NCBI RefSeq assembly: GCF_014219065.1
Contig: NZ_JACLGO010000013.1
Coordinates: forward strand, 43,293 to 107,292
Source of the DNA: Halopseudomonas xiamenensis
GTDB taxonomy: Bacteria > Pseudomonadota > Gammaproteobacteria > Pseudomonadales > Pseudomonadaceae
Reading direction: 5' to 3'
Length of the DNA: 64,000 nucleotides
Shown here: positions 25,716-33,977 of the stretch, in pieces
Layout: every line of letters begins with the position of its first letter
Position numbering within the stretch: position 1 is the first letter of the stretch
The notes under the pieces: model-generated
Databases searched by the model: none
What the model was told of the DNA's origin: nothing
The model's input: only the letters and a program-made list of their open reading frames with translations
Made by a program: the position numbers and the translations under genes

Positions 25716-26905
25716 GTAAGAACCAAAGAACGGGATGGGGAAGACAATATGAAATTCAATTTGATGCAAACGGGAGTGATTGGCCGCCGGCATGAACTGG
25801 AAGCCGGTATGGCCGGCCAGCGGCCCGAGCTGTATCAGCGTTTCCTGGAAGAGGTACGCGGCTATGTACGCCTGGCTGACGATCTGGGGTACGGGGCTTA
25901 CTGTCAGCCCGAACACCACCTGCAGATCGAAGGGTTCGAGATCAACAACCACCCGGGCATGTTCAGTTTGTATGTAGGCTTACACTCCAAGCGCATGAAG
26001 GCCGGCATCATGGGCTATACCCTGCCCACACATAATCCGGTACGGGTCGCCGAGGAAATTGCCACGCTGGATCATATGCTCCAGGGTCGACTGATGGTGG
26101 GCTTTACCCGTGGTTACCATGCACGCTGGGTTGACTCCATGGCGGCTCGCCCGGGTGTGAGCGCCACTACACCGGTGAATGCCAAGGCGCGTGACGAGCA
26201 GGATGCGCTGAACCGCGAAGTGTTTGAAGAGTCCTTGCAGATCATCAAGAAAGCCTGGGCCAGTGATGTGTTCAGCCACAAGGGCAAGCACTGGGAGTTT
26301 CCGCCCAATGGCGGTTCATCGGGTCATCCGGCCTATGCCAGCATGGGTAAAGGCATGGATGCTGATGGGATCGTACGTAAGATCGGCATTGCTCCCAAGT
26401 GCTATCAAAACCCCCATCCGAAGATCTATGGTGGCTTTGCCGGCAGCATGCGGACAGTGGATATGTGGGCCCGCGAAGGAGGCAAGCCGATCGTACTGGC
26501 GGCAGACCTGGACTTCTGTGACACCTTGTGGAACCGCTATGCCGAAACGGCGCGGGCCCATGAGCGTGATGTTGCCCGTGAAGACGTTGCCGCCTGGGGT
26601 GGTTTTTTGATGCTGACTGACGACAAGGAGCATGCGCAGAAGCTGATGGCCGAGCATCAATGGTTCTGGGACAAGTGGTTTATCCCCTTCGGTCAGAAGA
26701 TGCCGAACGTTCTGATCGGCAGTGCCGATGAGATTGCCGACCAGATTGGCCGTGCCCATGACCGTCTGGGCTTTAATGAACTGTTTCTCATGTTTGGCCA
26801 GGGCCACCTGGATCCGGAACAGAACAATGAAGAGCTGGAGAAGTTTGCCTCATTGGTTGCGCCACGCTTCTCCACCAAGGATGCCGAAGGCACCATGGTG
26901 TGAGC
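25704..26905. repeat. 1.2-kb direct repeat, copy 2
   Basis: Matches 8406-9607, with one base difference noted (T26882). Bases before 25704 and after 26905 diverge from copy 1. Confidence 0.9.
25749..26903 (+). CDS. Luciferase-like FMN-dependent monooxygenase, copy 2
   Basis: 384 residues, amino-acid identical to the protein at 8451-9605. It uses reduced FMN and O2; substrate unknown. Here it lies between the MMPL transporter and 2,5-diketocamphane monooxygenase, 61 bp before the latter. The near absence of silent differences means a very recent duplication or gene conversion. Its promoter keeps the -10 of copy 1 but has a weaker operator, so it may respond differently, or be read through from the DUF1302 operon. 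Confidence 0.85.
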   Translation: MKFNLMQTGVIGRRHELEAGMAGQRPELYQRFLEEVRGYVRLADDLGYGAYCQPEHHLQIEGFEINNHPGMFSLYVGLHSKRMKAGIMGYTLPTHNPVRVAEEIATLDHMLQGRLMVGFTRGYHARWVDSMAARPGVSATTPVNAKARDEQDALNREVFEESLQIIKKAWASDVFSHKGKHWEFPPNGGSSGHPAYASMGKGMDADGIVRKIGIAPKCYQNPHPKIYGGFAGSMRTVDMWAREGGKPIVLAADLDFCDTLWNRYAETARAHERDVAREDVAAWGGFLMLTDDKEHAQKLMAEHQWFWDKWFIPFGQKMPNVLIGSADEIADQIGRAHDRLGFNELFLMFGQGHLDPEQNNEELEKFASLVAPRFSTKDAEGTMV

Positions 26906-26964
26906 CCTGTGGTTAAAAGAGTCAATTAGGCAGCTTAAAAAGATAAGAATGAGAGGATAAGACC

Positions 26965-28056
26965 ATGCAATGCGGATTTTTTCATACCCCATATAATCTT
27001 CCCCACCGTACTGCGAGAGAAATGTTCGACTGGTCTCTCAAGCTGGCACAGGTATGTGATGAAGCTGGCTTCGCCGATTTCATGATTGGCGAGCACTCCA
27101 CACTGGCTTGGGAGAATATTCCCTGTCCTGAAATCATTATTGGTGCCGCGGCGCCTCTCACCAAGAATATTCGCTTTGCGCCGATGGCGCATCTGTTGCC
27201 TTACCATAATCCGGCAAGTCTGGCGATTCAGGTTGGCTGGTTGTCGCAAATTCTCGAGGGTCGGTACTTTCTTGGTGTGGCGCCTGGTGGACATCATACA
27301 GATGCCATTCTGCATGGGTTCGAAGGGATTGGTCCGTTGCAGGAACAAATGTTCGAAGCGCTTGAACTGATGGAGAAGGTATGGGCTAGAGAGCCCTTCA
27401 TGGAAAAGGGAAAGTTCTTTCAGGCGGGCTTTCCCGGGCCGGATACCATGCCAGAATACGACGTGGAAATTGCAGACAATAGTCCTTGGGGTGGTCGTGA
27501 AGCCTTGGAGATCGCTGTTACGGGACTGACCAAGAACTCGTCATCCCTGAAGTGGGCTGGAGAGCGCAATTATAGCCCGATCTCGTTCTTTGGAGGTCAC
27601 GAGGTAATGCGCTCGCACTACGACACTTGGGCTGCAGCCATGGAGTCGAAAGGTTTGACTCCTGAAAGATCACGCTTTCGGGTTACCCGTGAAATCTTTA
27701 TTGCCGACACAGATGCTGAGGCAAGGAAGCGGGCCAAGGCAAGTGGTATGGCCCAGACATGGCAGCATTATCTATTCCCCATCTACAAAAAATTCAATCT
27801 TTTTCCTGGGATTATTAAGGACGCGGGTGCGGACATTGACCCGAGCCAGATTGATATGGACTTTTTGGCTGATCATGTATGGCTTTGTGGATCACCGGAA
27901 ACTGTGACTCGCAAGATAGAAGCCATGATGGAAAGGTCGGGTGGTTGCGGCCAGGTTATTGTCAATTCGCATGACAATATCGATAATCCGGAGCCCTATT
28001 TCGAGTCCCTGCAGCGATTAGCGCAAGAAGTCATTCCCAATATCAAGATGAGCTGA
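26965..28056 (+). CDS. camE25: 2,5-diketocamphane 1,2-monooxygenase
   Basis: 363 residues, the same length as the P. putida enzyme, and almost the same text as I remember it (FFHTPYNLP, FADFMIGEHSTLAWENIPCP, GVAPGGHHTDAILHGFEGI). This FMNH2-dependent luciferase-like enzyme inserts oxygen next to the C2 ketone of 2,5-diketocamphane; the lactone opens spontaneously to the cyclopentenylacetic acid. FMNH2 would come from the reductase at 9714. GAGAGG stands before ATG 26965. P. putida ATCC 17453 has two isoenzyme genes; only one is in this window. Confidence 0.93.
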   Translation: MQCGFFHTPYNLPHRTAREMFDWSLKLAQVCDEAGFADFMIGEHSTLAWENIPCPEIIIGAAAPLTKNIRFAPMAHLLPYHNPASLAIQVGWLSQILEGRYFLGVAPGGHHTDAILHGFEGIGPLQEQMFEALELMEKVWAREPFMEKGKFFQAGFPGPDTMPEYDVEIADNSPWGGREALEIAVTGLTKNSSSLKWAGERNYSPISFFGGHEVMRSHYDTWAAAMESKGLTPERSRFRVTREIFIADTDAEARKRAKASGMAQTWQHYLFPIYKKFNLFPGIIKDAGADIDPSQIDMDFLADHVWLCGSPETVTRKIEAMMERSGGCGQVIVNSHDNIDNPEPYFESLQRLAQEVIPNIKMS

Positions 28057-28193
28057 AGCATGCATGAGGCGGCTGCTGGTCAGTAGTCGCTTTCCTGCTC
28101 TGAACCTGAATTAATTTTATCGCAGATCAGCGTAAAAGGCTGAGGACGGAGTAGGCCCAGTTACTTTTGAATTTGCGAAAGAAGGGGGGGCAT

Positions 28194-29513
28194 GTGTTTT
28201 TCTCAAAAGCTGATAAAACCGCAACCGAATGTCTGAGACACCTTCTCGATGCGCTTGAAGGTGGACATCTGGATCTACCTCCCGGAGGTACTGCGAATCC
28301 TCTGCTCAACCAAGTTCGCGAGGCCTGGCAGAACTATCATGCCGAACGCCAGCAGGAGAAGAACCAGCTCATTCAACTGGCTGATCAACTGCACCAGTTG
28401 ACCGCAAAGCTGGCGAGTTGTGAGGAGGAACGAGAGTACATAAATGCCCGTTTGGGCTTTATCAGCCAGAGTAGTACCGACGGTTTTTGGGACATGAAAG
28501 TGGTCGGTGGTGACCTCATGAATCCAGCGAATGGGCTGTGGTGGTCCGATCGCTTCCGCTCGTTGCTCGGTTTTCAGGACGAGCAAGACTTTCCTGGCAG
28601 GTTGAACAGTTGGATAGCGCGACTTCACCCTGAAGACAAGCAATCAACCCTGGAAGCACTGTCCCAGCATATGCACGGCGGAGAAGGACAGGTGTCTTAT
28701 CGTCTGGAACACCGACTGGCGATAAAAACCGGCGAGTACCGCTGGTTTGTAACCAGTGGCCAGGCTCAGTGCGATAGCCGTGGGACATGTCTGCGAATTG
28801 CTGGTTCTATGCGGGATATCCATGATCAGCGCCAGCGCGACCGGGAGCTGGACAAGACGTTAACGCGTTTCGAGCTGGCCCGGGAAATGCTGAGCGATGG
28901 TTTGTGGGATATGGAAGTAGTTGATGGTGATCCGATGAATCCGCATAACCCTTTCTGGTGGTCCGAGCAGTTTCGCCACATGCTGGGCTTTGAGACTGCC
29001 GAGGAGTTTCCCAATGTATTGGAAAGTTGGACATCGCGTATTCATCCGGAGGACAAGGAAGAAGTGTTCCGAACATTCGCTATTCACCTCGGCGATCGCA
29101 GTGGCAGGACACCTTTTGATGCTTGTTATCGGATCAAGCTCAAGAGTGGTGAGTACCGTTGGTTCCGTAACCGTGGTCAGACTCGCCGCGCTTCGGATGG
29201 CAGTCCAGTACGAATGGTAGGTGCGTTGATTGATATCCATGTCATGCGCCTGGAGGAACAGCTGCGGGAAGAGCAGATCACGCAGCGCAGAGACCTTGAA
29301 CTGAATCTGCACAAGTTGACGGAAATAGTTACCACTATCCAGGGGATTGCCAGCCAGACCAACTTGCTGGCACTCAATGCTGCCATTGAAGCTGCTCGCG
29401 CTGGAGATGCTGGTCGTGGTTTTGCCGTAGTGGCTGATGAAGTGCGCAAACTAGCGACCAGGACCAGTGAGGCGACCCAGCAGGCGGCCGATATGATCGG
29501 CTCCCGTGCCTGA
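28194..29513 (+). CDS. Soluble PAS-PAS methyl-accepting chemotaxis transducer
   Basis: About 439 residues; GTG 28194 preferred because GAAGG stands upstream (TTG 28167 is an alternative). An N-terminal helical part is followed by two PAS domains, residues about 85-210 and 220-345. Both have the DGLWDM/DGFWDM ... WWSD/EQFR ... HPEDK ... GEYRWF pattern of PAS_3. Then comes a short MCP signalling hairpin ([35 protein letters not shown] split by eye). There are no membrane helices. The plan and length fit BdlA-like or energy-taxis receptors. It could steer cells toward terpenoid or by redox; ligand unknown. Confidence 0.82.
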   Translation: MFFSKADKTATECLRHLLDALEGGHLDLPPGGTANPLLNQVREAWQNYHAERQQEKNQLIQLADQLHQLTAKLASCEEEREYINARLGFISQSSTDGFWDMKVVGGDLMNPANGLWWSDRFRSLLGFQDEQDFPGRLNSWIARLHPEDKQSTLEALSQHMHGGEGQVSYRLEHRLAIKTGEYRWFVTSGQAQCDSRGTCLRIAGSMRDIHDQRQRDRELDKTLTRFELAREMLSDGLWDMEVVDGDPMNPHNPFWWSEQFRHMLGFETAEEFPNVLESWTSRIHPEDKEEVFRTFAIHLGDRSGRTPFDACYRIKLKSGEYRWFRNRGQTRRASDGSPVRMVGALIDIHVMRLEEQLREEQITQRRDLELNLHKLTEIVTTIQGIASQTNLLALNAAIEAARAGDAGRGFAVVADEVRKLATRTSEATQQAADMIGSRA

Positions 29514-29618
29514 GCTTCTGCCTTCCATCCTCGGGTGAGAAACCAGAGTGCGTGCCAAGGCAAGTAGTGCGCAAGAAGTCGTTTCCCATCATATTTTTTG
29601 ACAAACAAGGGGGCACAT

Positions 29619-30420
29619 ATGTCTAGCATTGATCTCAGCGGATTGTTTTCCGTTGCGGGCAAAACCGTACTGGTGACTGGTGGGGCCAAGGGTATAGGTG
29701 CGATGATTACCCGCTGTCTGGTGGCTGCAGGCTGCAGGCTGCAGGGTGTTGGTTGTCGGACGTGATCATGTCGCAGCGAACAGCCTGAACCATGAATTGG
29801 CGGAGTATGGCGGGTTTGAATTCATCTCCTGTGACCTCTCCTGTAATGATCAACTGGCGGATTTGCTTCACGTCGTGCAAAACAGCTGTTCCCAGCTGGA
29901 TGCGCTGATCAACAACTCTGGTATATTTCATGCGCCGCCGCTGGGCTCTGTCACCGAGCAGGATTGGTCCGCGGTAATGAACCTCAACCTGCAATCACCA
30001 TTTCTTCTTATCCAGGGACTATGTCCTCTGCTGGAGAAGGCCGGCACAGCTGACGAGCCGGCACGCATAATCAATATCGGCTCGGTGGGGGGTATTCTCG
30101 GGAAAAGTTTCGGCGGTGCCTATGCCTATGGCTGCAGCAAGGCTGCCATTCATCAACTCACTCGCACGCTGGCGTCGGATCTATGTGCGCGCAATATCAA
30201 TGTCAACGCGATCGCACCGGGTTTTTTCCCCAGTGATCTGACGGCAGGGGTTGTCGCTGATGCCGAAGTCGAACGGGCGGTGCTGGATAGTATTCCTGCC
30301 CATCGTTTTGGCAGGACGACGGATGTCGGCGGTACCGCGATCTATTTGATATCACGTGCTAGTGCCTATCTTACCGGCTCGGTAGTCGCCCTTGATGGTG
30401 GTCTGATGATCGCCCCCTGA
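29619..30420 (+). pseudogene. Short-chain dehydrogenase disrupted by a frameshift in a 7-bp tandem repeat
   Basis: The reading frame from ATG 29619 (AAGGGGG upstream) gives a normal SDR start with VTGGAKGIGAMITRCLVAAG, then shifts in the repeat at 29724-29744 and stops at 29763-29765. The rest continues in another frame from about 29746 to 30420 with VVGRDH, NNSG, the NIGSVGG serine and YGCSK catalytic Tyr/Lys. Removing one GCTGCAG copy restores CRVLVVGRD and a full protein of about 264 residues. It may be a true inactivation, a reversible slippage switch or a sequencing error. The 3' end overlaps the convergent TetR gene by 55 bp. Confidence 0.8.
29724..29744 (+). repeat. Three tandem copies of GCTGCAG
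   Basis: Copies at 29724-29730, 29731-29737 and 29738-29744 within the SDR gene. Two copies would keep the reading frame. Confidence 0.9.
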
Positions 30421-31040
30421 GTCTGAAGATCATCCGCTGAATTTCTGTTTGAAAACAACGCGTCGAACACTATGTCCACCATCTTTTTTTGAAGCGCTGG
30501 ATAGTCTTCTTGGTCTGTCTTTTCACTCGATGTGAAACAGGCTGTCCCCAAGGTGCCTATCCATAGCAACTGGACCGCTTCATGGGCGGGATAATTCAGG
30601 GCGCCTGCGTCATATAGCAGCGACAGGTCCTTCTCGACTGTACGCAGTGTTTCCGCGACGCTGACGGGTGGGGCGCCGGCAAGGATTTGCTGGATGACTA
30701 TCCGACACATGAGTGGCTCCTGACGGGCAAAGTGATCGAAGGCGCCCCAGCCGTTTCTCAGACCTTGTTGCGGACCTCCCTCTTTTGTACCTTGGAGGTA
30801 AGCCTCTGCGACTTGTTCATAGGTTTCATCGATGGCGGCGCGGTGCAACCCCGCCAGGTCACCAAAGTAATGATAAATCGTTGGTGCGCCGACACCGGCC
30901 ATGGCGCATATGGCCCTTGAATTCGCGCCCTCGCGCCCGGTAGTGCTGAGCAGGTGCCGAGCCACTTCCAGTAATCGCTTCTTTACTTGGGTTGCCTCGC
31001 CGCTGCGACCTTTCATACTGCGAGAAATCACTGGTTTCAT
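30366..31040 (-). CDS. TetR-family regulator, CamR paralogue; candidate master repressor of the island
   Basis: 224 residues. TetR helix-turn-helix: TGREGANSRAICAMAGV then PTIYHYFGDLAGL. The ligand domain shares long stretches with the camR product (AIDETYEQVAEAY, EPLMCRIVIQQI). It is divergent from 3,6-diketocamphane monooxygenase, and the spacer holds a TCAAC-N6-GTTGA palindrome at 31126. This makes it the best candidate to bind that site across the island; this is inference. Ribosome site before ATG 31040 is weak. Its last 55 bp overlap the frameshifted SDR on the other strand. Confidence 0.83.
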   Translation of the reverse strand: MKPVISRSMKGRSGEATQVKKRLLEVARHLLSTTGREGANSRAICAMAGVGAPTIYHYFGDLAGLHRAAIDETYEQVAEAYLQGTKEGGPQQGLRNGWGAFDHFARQEPLMCRIVIQQILAGAPPVSVAETLRTVEKDLSLLYDAGALNYPAHEAVQLLWIGTLGTACFTSSEKTDQEDYPALQKKMVDIVFDALFSNRNSADDLQTQGAIIRPPSRATTEPVR

Positions 31041-31125
31041 ATGAACAACCTATGTATGGAATCAAACGGCTTTCATGAGCGGGTTCAGCTTAACGAAGTT
31101 TGCATTAAAAATCATGGTAAATAAA

Positions 31126-31166
31126 TCAACATCCAGGTTGATTTGACAGTATAACGTCGTTATATT
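31126..31166 (+). promoter_or_regulatory. Operator and promoter of camE36
   Basis: TCAACATCCAGGTTGA (31126-31141) overlaps -35 TTGATT (31138-31143). TATATT (31161-31166) follows after exactly 17 bp. Confidence 0.75.
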
Positions 31167-31239
31167 GGATCTGTGGCCTAGTCTGCAATCAGCAGGCAGT
31201 GCCTCCTTGCCTACTACCCATTTAGAGGAGATAACAATC

Positions 31240-32370
31240 ATGGCAATGGAAACCGGTTTGATTTTTCATCCCTACATGCGCCCGGGGCGTACAGCCAAAC
31301 AGACGTTTGACTGGGGTATCCAGAGTGCCGTTCAAGCGGACAGTGTGGGAATTGATTCAATGATGATCTCTGAGCATGCCTCGCAGGTATGGGAAAATAT
31401 TCCCAACCCGGAGTTGATCATCGCAGCGGCAGCCTTGCAGACTAAAAATATTAAATTCGCCCCAATGGCGCATATCCTGCCTCACCAGCATCCGGCCAAG
31501 TTGGCCACGATGATTGGCTGGCTTTCTCAGATACTGGAAGGGCGTTACTTTCTCGGTATCGGTGCTGGGGCCTATCCCCAGGCGTCTTACATTCACGGTA
31601 TCCGCAACGCGGGTCAGTCAAATACGGCAACGGGTGGCAACGAGACCAAGAGCCTGAATGATATGGTCCGCGAGTCGCTCTCCATCATGGAAAAAATCTG
31701 GAAGCGAGAGCCTTTCTTCTATGAGGGTAAATACTGGGACGCTGGGTATCCAGAAGAGCTTGAAGGTGACGATGGTGACGAGCAGCACAAGCTGGCTGAT
31801 TTCAGCCCGTGGGGAGGGAAAGCTCCTGAAATTGCGGTGACGGGATTCAGCTACAATTCGCCATCCATCCGTTTGGCAGGGGAGAGAAATTTCAAGCCCG
31901 TCTCCATTTTCTCTGGTCTGGATGCGTTGAAGAAACACTGGGAAGTCTACTCTGAAGCAGCGATCGCTGCTGGTCATATCCCAGACCGTGCACGCCATGC
32001 CGTTTCGCAAACAGTGTTCTGCGCCGAGACTGATAAGGAAGCCAAGCGACTTGTCATGGAAGGTCCTATTGGTTACTGCTTCCAACGTTACCTTATTCCG
32101 ATCTGGCATCGTTTTGGCATGATGGATGGTTTTGCAAAAGATGCAGGTATCGATCCGGCAGATGCTGATCTGGAGTTTCTCGTTGATAACGTGTTTGTTG
32201 TCGGCTCACCTGAAACGGTTACTGAAAAGATCAACGCCTTGTTTGCTGCTACAGGTGGCTGGGGAACGCTGCAGGTGGAGGTTCATGATTATTACGACGA
32301 CCCTGCGCCCTGGTTCCAGTCGCTGGAGATGATCTCCAAGGAAGTCGCCCCCAAGATCGCGCTGCCGTAG
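31240..32370 (+). CDS. camE36: 3,6-diketocamphane 1,6-monooxygenase
   Basis: 376 residues from ATG 31240 with AGAGGAG. The text (METGLIFHPYMRPGR, SVGIDSMMISEHASQVWENI, GIGAGAYPQASY) agrees closely with the P. putida 3,6-DKCMO as remembered. It is the FMNH2-dependent type II Baeyer-Villiger enzyme for the diketone from the minus enantiomer of camphor, so this strain should handle both enantiomers. Clearly related to the 2,5-DKCMO at 26965 and dependent on a flavin reductase elsewhere in the cluster. Single-gene unit with its own operator promoter and a terminator at 32386. Confidence 0.93.
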   Translation: MAMETGLIFHPYMRPGRTAKQTFDWGIQSAVQADSVGIDSMMISEHASQVWENIPNPELIIAAAALQTKNIKFAPMAHILPHQHPAKLATMIGWLSQILEGRYFLGIGAGAYPQASYIHGIRNAGQSNTATGGNETKSLNDMVRESLSIMEKIWKREPFFYEGKYWDAGYPEELEGDDGDEQHKLADFSPWGGKAPEIAVTGFSYNSPSIRLAGERNFKPVSIFSGLDALKKHWEVYSEAAIAAGHIPDRARHAVSQTVFCAETDKEAKRLVMEGPIGYCFQRYLIPIWHRFGMMDGFAKDAGIDPADADLEFLVDNVFVVGSPETVTEKINALFAATGGWGTLQVEVHDYYDDPAPWFQSLEMISKEVAPKIALP

Positions 32371-32385
32371 ATCGGTTGGATCAGA

Positions 32386-32413
32386 CAAGGGGCGCGATGC
32401 TTCGCGACCCTTG
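32386..32413 (+). terminator. Terminator after camE36
   Basis: CAAGGGGCGCGA and TTCGCGACCCTTG form a stem with one mismatch and a short loop, followed by TTTG. Confidence 0.6.
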
Positions 32414-32524
32414 TTTGAGCTACCATCATTGGGTCCTGTGCAGGCTAGAAAGCATTCTCATGGGCTGCTTGTCGCGTGCATGGGCTAGAGGTCGAGCGGG
32501 CCCTGTCATGGTCTCACCGCTAGC

Positions 32525-32986
32525 CTATTGGAAACAGGTTGCCATGGAGTGATGCAAGTCACATGCCTCAAGAATGTCTGCAAACCAGGGGACGATGGCA
32601 ATCTCATCCAGTTTTTCAGGATTAAGCCAAGCGCAATCATCATTCTCCCAGTTAAGGGTCAGTGCCCGAGTTTGACTGGCAAAGTGAAATGTATGTACGC
32701 GCCATATGCGGCCATCTAGGCCTTCCAGATGCAGTACTTTGCTGCTGAGGAGCCGGAGATCAGATCTGGAGATGCCGGCTTCTTCCTGGACTTCTTCCAG
32801 TGCCTGTGCCAAGGGATCGTTGCACGCCTCGAGAAATCCGGTCACACAGTTCCAGCGCCCCACATCGCCCGTCACCAGCGGACTGCGTCGCAACAATGCA
32901 AGCTCCCCCTGGTGGGAAAGTACGGCAGCTACGATGTCGTGACAGACCACTGGTGTAACTTGCTCCGCTGTCATTTGGCTTCTCAT
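32525..32986 (-). CDS. NUDIX hydrolase with a variant Nudix box
   Basis: 153 residues from ATG 32986 (GGAGG upstream). The box reads GFLEACN...ALEEVQEEAGI: the EExxEE metal glutamates are kept, but the usual first Glu is Asn and the Arg is Glu. NUDIX enzymes split nucleoside diphosphates linked to another group, such as CoA, NADH or ADP-ribose; the substrate here is unknown. Divergent from the alpha/beta hydrolase at 33109 with a regulon operator between, so it seems to be part of the terpene regulon, perhaps for CoA-ester or cofactor housekeeping. Confidence 0.78.
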   Translation of the reverse strand: MRSQMTAEQVTPVVCHDIVAAVLSHQGELALLRRSPLVTGDVGRWNCVTGFLEACNDPLAQALEEVQEEAGISRSDLRLLSSKVLHLEGLDGRIWRVHTFHFASQTRALTLNWENDDCAWLNPEKLDEIAIVPWFADILEACDLHHSMATCFQ

Positions 32987-33026
32987 GGTGGCCTCCGTGA
33001 ACGGATTCAAGCATTTTCGTGTGACT

Positions 33027-33046
33027 TTGAACCTATAGTGGTTCAA
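33027..33046. repeat. 20-bp palindrome in the divergent promoter region
   Basis: TTGAACC-N6-GGTTCAA, perfect 7-bp arms, 13 bp from the regulon operator. It may be a second regulator site. Confidence 0.4.
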
Positions 33047-33059
33047 GATATACTCCAAG

Positions 33060-33075
33060 TCAACCACGGTGTTGA
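33060..33075. promoter_or_regulatory. Regulon operator TCAAC-N6-GTTGA
   Basis: TCAACCACGGTGTTGA between the NUDIX gene (-) and the alpha/beta hydrolase (+). Read on the minus strand the end forms TTGACT. Confidence 0.75.
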
Positions 33076-33108
33076 TTTTGTGAGATTTCGATTGGGAGAT
33101 GAAGCAGT

Positions 33109-33945
33109 ATGGGAGCACTCCGAACGCAATTTTTCTTCAATGGCGGACAGAAACTGGTGGCCAGCGTTGGTGGGCCGGAAGATGGCCCCGGCGTGCTCTT
33201 TCTGCATGGCGGCGGGCAGACTCGATACTCGTGGAACAGCTGTGCTGTAGATCTGGCTGATGAAGGTTTCCGCATTATCAGTCTTGATTTGCGAGGTCAT
33301 GGGGATAGCGCGTGGGCTGCAGATGGATACGCTATCGAGTTGCAAATGCAAGATGTCTTGAAGATCATTCCGCAGTTTTCCCGGCCCCCGGTATTGGTGG
33401 GTGCTTCGCTGGGCGGGTTGATCGCGCTTAATACCCTGGGTGCACATGCCTCCAGCGGCAGAGCTCTGGTGTTGGTGGATATCACGCCGCGTATCAACAT
33501 GCAGGGCGCTGCACAGGTGCGTGATTTCATGACCGCGAACCCGGAAGGCTTTGAAAGTCTTGAACAGGCTGCCGAGAGCATTTCGCGCTATCTTCCCCAT
33601 CGTCGGCGCCCTGAAAACCTGTCTGGTCTGCAGAAGAATCTCAGGATGCGCAATGGGCGTTGGCACTGGCATTGGGATCCCAGCCTGTTTGCCTCACTGG
33701 ATGCCTCCAAAGAGGCAGCAGAGGCGCGTCATGAGCAAGCCAGCAGGAATGTCAGAGTGCCTACGTTATTGATCCGAGGCAGCCGGAGCGAGCTGGTGGG
33801 TGATGATCAGGTTAAGCGGTTCCGGGAATTGATTCCGCACGCTGACTTTATTGATATCCCAGGCGCTGGGCATATGGTTGCGGGGGATAGCAACGATGTG
33901 TTCACTCAAGCCTTACGGGAATTTGTCACCAGTTTGCCTGACTAG
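33109..33945 (+). CDS. Alpha/beta hydrolase
   Basis: 278 residues. HGGGQTRYSW oxyanion region near 34, nucleophile elbow GASLGG near 98, acid near 220-225 and catalytic His in PGAGHMV near 252. There is no signal peptide, so it is cytoplasmic. Lactone, enol-lactone or CoA-ester hydrolysis after Baeyer-Villiger oxidation is a reasonable proposal; also possible is C-C hydrolase activity. Start ATG 33109 has GGGAG upstream. It has its own operator promoter and ends at a strong hairpin shared with the SDR at 33978. Confidence 0.82.
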   Translation: MGALRTQFFFNGGQKLVASVGGPEDGPGVLFLHGGGQTRYSWNSCAVDLADEGFRIISLDLRGHGDSAWAADGYAIELQMQDVLKIIPQFSRPPVLVGASLGGLIALNTLGAHASSGRALVLVDITPRINMQGAAQVRDFMTANPEGFESLEQAAESISRYLPHRRRPENLSGLQKNLRMRNGRWHWHWDPSLFASLDASKEAAEARHEQASRNVRVPTLLIRGSRSELVGDDQVKRFRELIPHADFIDIPGAGHMVAGDSNDVFTQALREFVTSLPD

Positions 33946-33949
33946 AGAT

Positions 33950-33968
33950 GCCCCCTTTGAAAGGGGGC
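33950..33968. terminator. Bidirectional terminator
   Basis: GCCCCCTTT and AAAGGGGGC are perfect arms between convergent genes ending at 33945 and 33978. Confidence 0.7.
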
Positions 33969-33977
33969 GTCAGCGTG

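Noticed and set aside
8406..26905. Composite transposon bounded by the 1.2-kb repeats
   Set aside because: The repeats are complete monooxygenase genes with no transposase, terminal inverted repeats or target duplications. A plain gene duplication explains them better.
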